From: Apiotrichum sp. Y4204
Lineage: Eukaryota > Basidiomycota > Tremellomycetes > Trichosporonales > Trichosporonaceae
Length of the DNA: 64,000 nt
Direction of reading: 5' to 3'
NCBI GenBank assembly: GCA_025531455.1
Contig: JAMYHL010000015.1
Span: 124,001-188,000, forward strand
Shown here: in pieces, positions 1 to 10,423 of the stretch
Layout of the letters: every line of letters begins with the position of its first letter
How positions within the stretch are numbered: position 1 is the stretch's first letter
Translations under genes and position numbers: made by a program
The notes under the pieces: model-generated
Told to the model about the DNA's origin: nothing
Seen by the model: the letters and a program-made list of their open reading frames with translations, nothing else
Database searches by the model: none

Positions 1-908
1 GTGGACGAGAAGGGCGCGCGGATGAAGTATGAGTGAGTGGTATCGTTTTTGGCTTTGATTCTGCTTCCTCTTGGCCCCATGCTCACATCATCAGCCGCAA
101 GGGCTTTGTCGAGGAACGCGACCCCACACGCCTGCGCGACCCAAAGTCCGGCCTCGTGTGGTGCTACAAGTGCGGCGGCACGTCGGTCCCGACGCGCAAG
201 CTCACCAGCGACCCCGAGGCGACGTGGCGCCCGATCGTGTCGTGCGACTACTGCGCGCTTCACTGGCACCTCGACTGCCTCTCTCCTCCGCTTGCAAGCA
301 TGCCGAGCAGCACGCGCAAGTGGATGTGCCCGAACCACGCCGACATGGTCATGCCCGCGCGGCGGACGGTGCGCAACGGCCTCGAGACGGTCGATGTCGT
401 CGACGCGGGCCAGCACAACAACGGCAACATTGTGGTCGTCCCCGAGGAACCCGCGCCGGTCGACGTGGTGTCCGAGGAGATGGTGATAAACAACCGCCGG
501 TACCGCGTCCCCGAGAAGGTCATCCAGCTGGATTTCTGGAACAAGCTTCATCTACAGCGGCGGGAGGCGCCCGCACGCTCCGCCAAACGCGCGCGCCAGG
601 CTCGTACGGCGCTCAAGACGGCGACGCGCGACGACCTCGATGCCGCCGACGTCATGCTCTCGCTTCTCCACGCGGGCAACCACCCCGAGCCAGAGGTGAC
701 GGTGCACGACACGGACGAGCTGCGCCGCAAGGCGCTCACACAGCGTAAGGCTGTGAGTACTTCCCCGCCGACTGCGAACGGCACCAAGGCAGGAAACGGC
801 CACGGAAACGGCCAGGTCGCCCCGGCGCGCCCGTCGTCCACTGCCTCGGACTCGGGCGTGCCGAAGAAGATCACGCTGCGTCTCTCGCGGCCGCCTCCCG
901 CCCCGTAA
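1..908 (+). CDS. RCO1: Rco1/PHF12-family PHD-finger protein, 3' part (5' end outside window)
   Basis: Two exons are visible: 1-32 and 95-908, joined over a 62-base GTGAGT...CAG intron. The reading frame is open at base 1, so the gene starts upstream. The visible 281 residues hold an atypical PHD finger (visible residues about 34-88) with CxxC, SCDYC, an HWHLDC element and a closing CPNH. That closing Cys-x2-His and the flanking LDCLSPPL resemble the second PHD finger of human PHF12 and yeast Rco1. These family members are subunits of the Rpd3S/Sin3S histone deacetylase that reads nucleosomes over transcribed genes. Downstream segments (NNGNIVVV; RVPEKVIQLDFWNKL) also fit that family. The tail is low complexity and ends in KKITLRLSRPPPAP. 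The role in a deacetylase complex is inferred from family membership. The first PHD finger and the Sin3/Eaf3-binding parts would lie outside the window. Confidence 0.78.
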
Positions 909-1355
909 AGTCTCTTACTTTCCATCCGGTTCCCGTCCGCCATTCTTCGTTCTCCCTCCCATCACTATATTCCTTCTTTCCCCTCCCCCACCCATCTGTC
1001 CCACGCACGGCTTCCGCGCCACCTCGGTTCCGATTCCCAGCATTACGCATCGATTCTTCCATGGCATCCTTCCCTCCATGGCATCCGTGCCTCTTTCTAT
1101 CATCATTCATTGGTCGGCTAGCCGTAGTACAGTAGACGTGATTGCATCGAGTTGGAGTATACGTTGGGTGCGAGGAAGGATGGCGGATGGCACAGTCCGG
1201 GGGCAGCACAGTCCTCTGCCCAGATCACTGACAGTTGGAAACACCCCGTCACAATGTACTGCTGCATTATCTATCGCCGTACAAGCCTGTATGACCTCCG
1301 CCCTCTCTAGAATCCCTGGGTATCCTTTTTTGTTTGCGCAGCTGCTTGCGAAACA
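909..1355. other. convergent intergenic region
   Basis: This 447-base stretch separates the stop of the PHD gene from the stop of the carrier gene on the other strand. It should hold both 3' untranslated regions. It is pyrimidine-rich just after the PHD gene (about 905-1000). I see no gene in it. Confidence 0.6.
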
Positions 1356-2728
1356 CTACGCAAACTCGCCGTCTATGGGGTACGCATCCGTGCCCATTGC
1401 GCGCATGGCGAGCTCGAACGCAACGAATGTCGCGCCGTTGGCAAACGGCGAACGCACAAGGGTGGGGGTAAGACCGCCAGTGAACCCGCGCCACCCCTGT
1501 GCGCGCCACGTCTTTGCAAAGCAGTCGAGCATGCCCTTGTACTGCCTTTTCGCGGGGTCGAGCGAATCGACCTGCAGCTTGCTCTTGACCACGTCGAGCG
1601 GGTAGATGCTCCCCCAGAGCGCGTACCCCGCCGTACCGCCGTACGCGAGCGCCCAGTGCGGCGCAATGTCCTCGCGCCGGCAGTTGTACGTCTTCATGTG
1701 GTGTCGCAGCATGGCCTCGTACGCGAGAAAGTAGAATCTAAAAAGAGTTAGAACACCCCCGGGAAAGTATATTCTCTTCTCTTACCCGTAGCCGATACCA
1801 TCACGGAACATGGTAGGCACCTGACCCTTGAACACGCCGGCAACTCCGTTGCTCGCGACAATCTTGCGCACACAGTCCAGCGGGCCGTTGTACAGCTTGT
1901 GCGTCGCAGGCTGCGTCTGCAGGCGGATACGGATATGTTCGACGGGACCAGCGACAACCGTGTTCGCCAGTCCGCCAATCGCGCCGGAAGCGTACAGCTG
2001 GCCTGAGAGTGAGTATGAGATATATGAGACACGGAATCACACTCGGTTCCTCCTCTCCCCGCACTTACCATAGGTCAGCTCGCCGCCGGCGTTACGGCCC
2101 GTAAAGAGGCGCTTGGCCCACTCGAGCGCGCCAAACTGGATCGACACGCATGCTCCGATACCCAGCAGCGGGGTGAGCGTTCCCTGGGGGTTAGCACGGG
2201 ACCGGGAATGCAGGCTGGGAGGAGAAGTGCTGTTCAAGTGAAGAGTTCAGGTGTTTGAGTGTACGAGCGTGAAAGTGCTCAAGTTGCGCCCCGATCGCGC
2301 TTCACGATACTTCAAGAACTCAAGGTCTTCAGATCTCAAGAGCTCAAGGTCTCCAGATCTCGAGAGCTTCTCAATTCCCCTCCTCCCCCCCCCCCCCCTC
2401 TCTGTACCCACCTTGTAAAACCCAAGCGGGCCCTCATTCTTGAGCAGCTTGGACGCGCAGTCCAGCGGAGAAGCATACGTGCCCGACGGCGCGGTCTGGA
2501 TGCGGACTTTGACGATATCGAATGGCTGTGTGTGTTAGTGTGCGTGCGAGCGAGAAAGCTTGAGAATCCAGCTTTAGATCTTGAGATCTTGAGATGCTAG
2601 ATTCTCGATTCTACAATCCCGATTCTACCTCTCCCACTCTCCCCTCCACTTACCTGACCGATAAAGACCTGCGCGACGCCGCCGGAACACCCGGCGATGA
2701 GGTCCTTCTGGCCCTGCGAGAGGCCCAT
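1356..2728 (-). CDS. YMC1: mitochondrial carrier family protein, Ymc1-like
   Basis: Five exons (2654-2728, 2412-2525, 2069-2183, 1786-2002, 1356-1737) join in frame to give 300 residues, the usual carrier length. Three mitochondrial-carrier signatures appear at even spacing: PFDIVKVRIQ from residue 26, PVEHIRIRLQ from residue 121 and PLDVVKSKLQ from residue 220. These mark three repeats of two membrane helices each, in the inner mitochondrial membrane. The third repeat, with SPFANGATFVAFELAMR, is closest to yeast Ymc1/Ymc2 and the related basic amino acid and carnitine carriers. The transported substrate cannot be read from sequence. The start MGLSQGQKDL sits right before the first carrier helix. 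Branch sites CTAAC or CTCAC precede each acceptor. The 228-base intron after exon 2 carries internal repeats and a poly-C tract. Confidence 0.85.
2184..2411 (-). repeat. intron with direct repeats and poly-C tract
   Basis: The second intron of the carrier gene holds two near copies of CTCAAGGTCTYCAGATCTC (about 2318-2360 on the plus strand) followed by an uninterrupted C tract near 2384-2398. Similar AGATCTTGAGATCTTGAGAT repeats sit in the neighbouring intron at 2575-2594. They look like local simple-repeat expansion inside introns. Confidence 0.6.
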
Positions 2729-3341
2729 GGTGATTGTGGGGAGAGTAACAACGGTCAACGGTGGGTGATACGAGTTTACTGGTCCGTCTACTTTTATTGA
2801 CAGTCCGAGATGGGCAAGAAGTAGGCTAGGCCCCTTGGTCGGTAGCCGCCCGGCGTGTGGGTGACTCGCGACTCGCGCGTTTTGATTGGAAAATGCCACC
2901 ACGCCATTTCCATTTGCCGGCGGCGCGTGTGGAGGTACATAGGTTCCTATCGCTCTGTCCGAGCGCCGAGCCGGTCGGGCCGGGGCCCTCGGTGCTCCGT
3001 ATCGTATGCCGTATCGGCCATCGCCAAGCATGCTACAACCTGTATGCCATGCTGCTTGCCACCAACTTGTGGATCAGTTGCTCCCTGCCCACCCAGCGCT
3101 CAATCGCAGCAACACTCGTTCTGGGTAGCTAGATGGCGGCGGCTCCATACATGTCTATATACCGCCGAGGCGCCCTGCGCTAAATCTACACACTATATAC
3201 CTACTACGCGACCGTCACGACCGTGGCCTCGATGACAATATATCTATCTCTCGCGGAACAGGTATAGATACACAAGTCCGAACAGAACAAGCTCTCTCCG
3301 CGTCGCATCTCCTCACTTCACACCTCGCTCATCGCCTCACA
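2729..3341. other. intergenic region, carrier promoter and CUF1 3' UTR
   Basis: This 613-base gap lies between two genes that both run on the minus strand. It must carry the promoter of the carrier gene and the 3' end of CUF1. I see no coding region. ORFs here lack family resemblance and splice-site logic. Confidence 0.5.
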
Positions 3342-6300
3342 CTACGACGGCGGCGTCTGGTTCATCAGAGTCGGCGCCCAACCGCTTTGGCGTAACCACT
3401 CGTGCTGCTGCTGTTGGTGCTGCTGCTGCGCCGAGGATGACGGTTGGCCTTGGCTTGCGGCGTGTTGTCCACGCATATCCACGATCGACGGATCCAACAT
3501 GTAATCCTTGAACACGTCGCTGCGCTCCAAAGGAGGCGACGGTTGCGGGACAGACGGAACACCACCACCACCGCCGGTGCGAGACTGCTGCGTCAGGAGG
3601 GCCTGCAGAATACGGTCGACATCCGAGGGGTTGAGTGGCTTTGACAGGTCGATAAGGTCGGGGTTGGTGCGGCCCAGGCTCTGGGGTAGTGCGGGTATTG
3701 CCTGTGGAGCCTGAATCGCCGGGGCGGGCGGCATGGGTTGGCTGATGTGAGGCGGCATCGAGTCGCCCACTGAGCTACTGGACACCGACCGCATCGGCGA
3801 GTGCGGAAGTTGAGAGGGCATCGACGGATAGCCAGCGCCATAATTACCAAAGTAAAGATTTTGATCTGGCTTCAAGAACGCCGCCTGTGCTTGCGGGGCG
3901 GGAGGCGCGGGCGAAGTGGATAGCAGCGGGTTTGGCGGAACAGCTAACGATCCATCACCAAAAGGATACGCTTGTTGCTGGCCACCACCAGCCTGCGCCA
4001 TGTTCAACCAATATGCGTAATCGCCCGACGAGGGATCCAGGCGGGGCATGACGCCTTGCTGCTCCAGAGTGCTTGCAATCAATTGCTGGATGTCACCCAT
4101 GGAGGATTCGACGTCAGGGATACGGGGCGTCTGGGGGGCCGCTGCACCAGGTTGGATACCGAGGAGAGAAAGGTCATTCGTGGCAGAGGACACAGCAAGC
4201 GAGGTCGTGAACGAATACCCCGACCCGGCGAGGGCATCGGGCGCAGACGAGGATGGACCAGCAGTGGCATTTTGTTCGGGCACTGGGGCAGAGCCAGCCC
4301 CGTCGCCAGTGGTCAGCAGTGAATTGAGGTAGGCCATAAAGTCGACATCCGAGGCAGCAAGAGCGTTGGCAATGTCGTTAACGCCAACAGCCATGCCGCC
4401 GGCGTCTGTACCAGACTCTCCGCCGTGGACTGCCATGTCCCGAGAGCGTTGCCTTGTGTGTGAAGGATTGCTCGAGTTGGGCGCGGAGACGCCCGACGCT
4501 GAGCCATCGGGAACGGTAAGTGTATCGCCGGTGCTAGGGAGAGGAACAGCACCTGCCACAGGGCTGCCGTTCTGCGACGGCTGGGACGAGCCTGACACCG
4601 ATCCCCGGTGGACAGGCGATGGTTGACGATTACTACTCGAAGCAGCGCGAGGAGCGAGGCGAGCGCCTGAAGACTTGGGTAGGATGGCACGCGCCTGGTT
4701 TGGATGCAGAGCCAGCGCCTTTGAGGCCGTCTTGGAGGAACTAGCGGTGGCAGGACGGTTGGGAATAGACCCGTTCGAGATCGACACACGACGCGCTGTT
4801 CCGGCACCTGCATTTGCGGCTTCCTTGGCACGAGAAACGGACGAGTTGCGGCGAATTACACCGCCAGGAGGTTGGGGGTTCGGAGTACTGGACGAGCCCG
4901 AGCCAGTGCCACACGGAGTGCCTGAGGCGCCTGGAGCTGGGGAGTTTGACGCCGTCGTCTTGCAACACGAGCTGGAGGCAGCAGTGGCACCAGCGCCCGG
5001 CGACGCCATGCGCCCAGCAGTGGGGCTCGTCGGGGATATGGAGTTCGGGGAGAGATGCTGCGGAGAGCCGTTTTGTGCACTGGCGACGGACAGCATCTGG
5101 GTCTGAATCATCGGAGGGGTGGGAGCAACAGGTGAACTGTCGCCCCCGCAGCATCCACCGGGGCTGTCCTCATCCTCGGTTTGGACAACCGGGGCGGGCG
5201 GAACAACAGCAGTGCTGCAGCACCCGGATGGTTTCTCCTGTTCCGCCATGACGGTGTCACCATCGTGATCACAAAGGCAGCGCACGCAACAGCCACAGCA
5301 CTCGGCCTCACACGAGCATTGGCCGGGTGCGCATTGGCAGCGGCCATTGCAGCACTGCAGCGGCAGCAGTTGCACCAGACCAAACGCGCGGGCCGCGTCT
5401 TGCGACACGTTTGCCGCTGGAGGAAGGACATTGGTATCGAGTGGGTTGAGCTGGGAGGCCGTGTGGGGGCGGGGAGGATGCTGCGGGACCTGTGACGCCG
5501 CGACTTGAATGAGCTGCTCGATGGAGGTGACACCCGATGGAATGGATACGTGTTCCGAGCAGTCAAAGCAGCTCTTACAAGCGTCGCCACACTCGTGCGG
5601 GTGCTGCTGAGCTGACGGCGAGGCGTTGGTGTTGCCGTGTGTCGCACAGCCAGGGCATTCGCAGCCGTCGCCACACGTACAAGCACCAATGACGACGGGT
5701 TCGGCGGTGGGGAAGGCAAGTGGGGCGTCGACGTCCACGTCCATTTCCATTTTTGTTGCATCGGCTGTGCCGCCAACGAGGTTGTCAAAGGCGTGGATGC
5801 CAGGCAAGCCAAGAGCGGATCGGGAGATCTCTGTCGCCATGGAGCCATCTTCTTTGAATGCCGCCCCAAGGAACCTGTTCATATCTGTGAGAGGGCGGAT
5901 GCGGGGCAGTGGAGGACGGGGCGAAGTACCGGGGCTCATCCAACCGGGGCCATGACTGCCGGTCGAGGACACAGACTCGCTTCGAGTCTTGCCACCATGA
6001 CGAGGAGTCGAGCTCCCATTCGTAGAGTATGGCGAGTACAGGCGCGTCTTGTGGACATGCGGGGAAGTGTGGCTCGGACGATGGCGATTATCAGGCGATG
6101 CAAGACTGCTGGTGCTCGTCATAGCCAGATTGAGTGTGCGCAAATGGGCCGCTTGCTGAGGTGTTGACGAGCCCGAGTTGCCTTCAGACGGCGACGTGAT
6201 GGTTGTAGTCGTTGCCTTGGACTTGAACATCTCGATGAGGCTGTCCGTCACCTGAGCGTGGGTGGTACCGTCACGTACAGGCGAGCGGCTCCTGGGTGGC

Positions 6301-7068
6301 GGATACTCGCGGGCACGCTTGGGACCGCAGCACTTGCATTTCCCAGTGGTGGCACAATTGCAGGGATTGAGAAGGTTCTGAACTGATCAAGAAGTCAGTT
6401 TGGGTGGAAAAGGAACGAATGGCGTTTGATTGCTCACGCTTGCGCTCCGCTGCCTGATTGCTCGTATCGCCCAGGCCGCTGAGAGCCTGTGCGGCGGCGG
6501 CCATCTCGTGCACATCTCGGAGTCCATTCGGGAAAGTCGGAGTTGATCCTGGCTGCCCTTTTCTTGTCTCCGTTGCAGAAGGAGCAGCTGCAACAGGAGT
6601 GTCTGCTGGGTTCGGCCGCACGGAGCCATCTGCGTTGAGAAGAATGGATACTGGAGCCTGGTTTTTCAGGTCGCCGCACGCGCACTGTGGAGGTCAGGAC
6701 ATTTGGATTCTGAACGCGCATTGGGCGTGTGAGACCGAGAGTGGGAATGACGAGCGATGGGGCAAAAGTGTTGGCCAACATCGCACATCAGTTGTTATTC
6801 CCTGCTCCCCGCTCCACGACTTGAGCCTCAACTTGAGCCTCAAGAGGGGGAACAACACCCATTCCGGACGGAGAAAACCTACCTTGGAATGCACGCTGCC
6901 CGATCCGCCGCCGCCCTTGCGTTTCTCACGGCAGAACTGACATTGTGTCGCGGGGCGACCCTTCTTCTTCACCTCGAAGAGTGGGCGGTCGGTGTGGGTG
7001 CAGCTGGAGACGCGATGGCCCTTGATGCAAGTGGCACACGCGTACTTCTTCTCGTTGATAAGCACCAT
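3342..7068 (-). CDS. CUF1: copper-fist transcription factor Cuf1
   Basis: Three exons (6883-7068, 6438-6684, 3342-6382) give 1157 residues. The protein opens with a copper fist: MVLINEKKYACATCIKGHR, then the CTHTDRPL and KKKGRP elements and CQFC, continuing across the first intron into KCACGD. This Zn/Cu-binding DNA-binding domain defines Ace1/Mac1/Cuf1 regulators of copper uptake and detoxification genes. A Met three codons upstream is possible, but the family starts at MVLIN. Exon 3 adds NPCNCATTGKCKCC, a Cys cluster at about residues 379-390 (CTCGDGCECPGC), a second at 409-419, and a very dense block at about 488-515 with 12 cysteines. Such clusters are known copper sensors in this family. 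The rest is Ser/Pro-rich and ends in a Gln/His-rich tail, probably a regulatory or activation region. Nuclear location and copper-dependent control are inferred from the family. Confidence 0.92.
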
Positions 7069-10000
7069 GACGTCCAAAACGAGTCACGCGAAGCTTCACG
7101 AAGAGACACAATAACGGGTTACGTGCGGGGAAGAAGGTGCTGGGAGGAGCGTGCTCGGTGTGGCAGAGGACAAGCAAGTAGAGAGATCGGGGAAGGCCTG
7201 ATTGAAGTCTAGGAGCGAGTTGATGAGCGAGCGAGAGGGGGAGGAAAAACTGGGCAAACGAGGCGGTGGTAGCAGCAAAAGAACCGCTGTACAGTGGCCG
7301 AGATGCGTTCCGGAACGAGTTGATGTCGATGGCAACGTACGTGTGTTGCTTGTCTCAGTCCCAAGTCCAATAGTTGCAAGGAAGGGGCTCGACGATGACC
7401 CCAGACGGGGGGGTCTTTGCCGGCCTAAAAAGCGTGTGTTATTGCCTTCTTAAAAGGCAAACCATCAAGGTAGAGGAATTGAGACGAGGGGAGGAGCGGT
7501 TGGTGGCTGAGAGACACAATGCAGAGCCAGGGGGGTGGGGAGCGTGCGGGCGACGCGGGGCGAGTCTCAAGACGTCGAGAGGGGGGGAGAGGGGGGTGGG
7601 AGAGTGGACGAGAATGGTGATGGATGTGGATGAGAGGGGTGAGGGGGGGTGGGATATGGATTGGAGACGCTACGAGAGGATGGTGTGCAAAATGGGTTGG
7701 TGATAGTGTAGCAAAAGAGGTCTCTACTAACGCGGCTAACGCTGTGCACAGTGTGGGAGGGAGGGAGGGAGGTGACAGAAGGAGAGGAGCGGCAAGGGGG
7801 GGGGGGAGGCGTGCTGGGTGGGTGGCGGAAAAGTATTAGGAAAAAAAAAAAGCGAGATCTAATCACTTATTACCTTCTGACCAGACCAGGAGATGATTTT
7901 TCCTAATGCACTCTATTCGTGTGGGTTTCCTTCCTCTCTTTGTTGTTTTCGTTTTGCATTTGTGCTGTTATTGCTGTCTGCTTGCTTGCAGTGTTGTTTT
8001 CTGCTTCCCACTACTGGCTGCTCCAGTTCTCCCCTTTAACCCTTTGTTCCTCTGCATTGCTCTCCTACTCGCATCCCATCCCTCCCAGATCATCAGGAGA
8101 CCAGCAGTTTCTGCTTTTTTTCTGCCATGGCAGTTTCTTGTCGTGCATTCAGTCATGTTCACGCCTCAAAAGTGCATGCATCCAAATACCGGATACTTCC
8201 AGTTCCCAGCCGTCTCTGACACGCGACACCTCCGCCTCCTGGCTCCTAGGATCCTAGCTCTCAGCTTTCCTGGTTCTCCTCGTCTCCTGAGCGTCAGACG
8301 TCCGCCCCTTGCGCCGGGCAGGCTTGCGGCTTGCCACACTGGCGAGGAGGGGTATGAGATCCGAGACGCACTGTACTGCAGCCACCCCGGATCCAATTTG
8401 AGCGTATTTCGCGCGGCGCGCGGCGTCGGTGCATGGGGCATGCATGACTAACCGTCCGACCGCATGTTGGCTTATGGGCGTCCTCATGCATCTTGGCCTC
8501 TTGGCTCTCTCGTCGCGCCCACATTCGCGAGCGTTGACAGTTGGCTGACATATCGGCTGCAAGCGCCAAGTCTAGCAAGCTGGCAAGTCTAGCAAGTCTT
8601 CTGCTCCGTCTTGTTCGTTGCAGCCTCGCATTCTCCCGGATACAACGGATCTCGCAGACTCGAAGCTCAGCTTCCGCGAGGCCGTTATCCCTCCAGACCA
8701 CTCATTATCCACCATGCACTGGATACTGAATCAAGCTTGAGCACAACAAAGATCTAGAAACGGCACATCACGACGACGCAAAAAAAATGGACCCAAAAAA
8801 AGCTGTGCAGACTAGTTTAGGCACCATCCCGGGCACCCGAGCATCATCAGAGGCACATGCCCACAGGCGCACAGGCCCACAGCCGGTGGTGGCGGCGGCG
8901 GGTGGCGTTGTGCTATTCTTGCCACAATGTGTCACAATCTCCACAACTCCACGTCATATCCGTGTGGCAGTGCCACGCGCCACACCCCGGGAGAAGACGC
9001 CGAGCGTGCGGACATAGTGGCCATGCATTTGGGGTGGGTATATCCAGCAACAACAGCGAAGCGCCAGTCGTACTCTTCCCCGCGCGTCAGCTTCCTTATT
9101 TACTTATCCAACGGCCAACGGGGGCCAAGCGGAAACGAGCACCTGTTGTGGGTTTTGTGTCTTATCTCGGCGATATGGGCTGCCGGCAGACGATCGGCGA
9201 TCGGCAATCTACCGACGGAGGGAAGGGGCGATCAAGGGAGCGGCGATGACGTGGGATGTGGGACAGTTGGGAGCTGTTGATCGGCGTTGATCCTGCTGAT
9301 CCTGCTGATTATGGAGATTATGGAGATCGCGGAGAACATGAAGATCACGGAGATCATGACGGTGATCCAGAAAGAGAAGAAAAGGAACACCCACCAGACT
9401 TCCGGGCACGCGACCAACAATTGACCTCTGCATTCCGCCCGTGTCTCACTTCCTGCCTCGTCCCGGCGCTATGGCACTCACCCCACGGCAAACCATGACG
9501 CTCACTGAGGATATCTCCAAGACGACATCCTCTAACAGAAGCACTTACCCGCTGCAGAACATCACCGCCTGGCTTCAACCCTCGCTCACCGCTCCCGTTC
9601 TCGGGCTCCCTCCCTTCCTGTCCCCGTCCATCATCCCTCTCCCTGTTCCCCGCCCTTGCTCCGCATGCCGCGGGGCCAGTCTAGAGTAGTTAGCGGCTTA
9701 GACCGCGTCGCGGACCCTTCCAGCGCCAACGTCATCTCGAAATATAGACTGATGAGTCCCGTTGACGGTGGACAAGAAGGAACGAGACAGGAAACAGGAT
9801 GGAAGCATACTCGGGATGCGGTGGATGTCGGAACGATGTGCAGAGGTGCAAAGGCGCAGAGGTGTTGATGGGCAGGAATAGACCGACGCCTTCGCTTGGC
9901 GCTTGGATCAGCCAGGTCCACATTCCCCGACCACCGCACGTCCCCTCTCGACGATCGTCAGAGCCTAACGTAGCTACTCGTAAGGCCCGCTTCGGATCTC

Positions 10001-10423
10001 GCTACACTCGTTATCGTCTCGACGCGAGAGGTACCGCTTCGAGGAGCCGATTGACCCCTTGGCTTCCGACTTGGAGACCAGAGTCCGACGAGTGCCTCCA
10101 CTCCATTGTTGACACTTTGGAGCGTGTTTCAGCGCGGCCGCGCTACCCCTACCGCCGCCTCTCCACCCAACGTGGCTCATCTTGTGGCATAGTCCGTCAT
10201 TCTATCTAAGCTATGGCAGTTGCAGTGTCCTTGCCAGGTGGGGGCGCGTGGGGCCGCCTTATATCCCTGGCGTACTTTTATATCCCGAGGTATGATATGG
10301 ATAGGATCAGTAGATAAGATAGGTGTTAAGGTCGTTTATCGTGCTAAGGTGTAAGGTGTAATGGTGGTAGTGTCATGTATGAGAGAAAATGGATTAGATG
10401 GGGAAGGGTATGCCTGACTTGGC
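7069..10423. other. long intergenic region upstream of CUF1
   Basis: This 3.36-kb stretch has no gene that I can support. From about 7200 to 7850 the plus strand is strongly purine-rich, so a CUF1 transcript starting there would have a CU-rich leader. From 7900 to 8120 the bias flips to pyrimidine. An imperfect GATCCTGCT / GGAGAT repeat lies at about 9285-9369. ORFs here (for example 7906-8451) are low-complexity and resemble no family I know. The size suggests a large promoter and leader for CUF1 plus the 3' region of the next gene. Confidence 0.5.
9285..9369. repeat. imperfect short tandem repeat (GATCCTGCT / GGAGAT)
   Basis: The stretch starts with two copies of GATCCTGCT and runs into degenerate repeats of ATGGAGATT and related GGAGAT units. 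It is intergenic and shows no reading frame. Confidence 0.6.
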
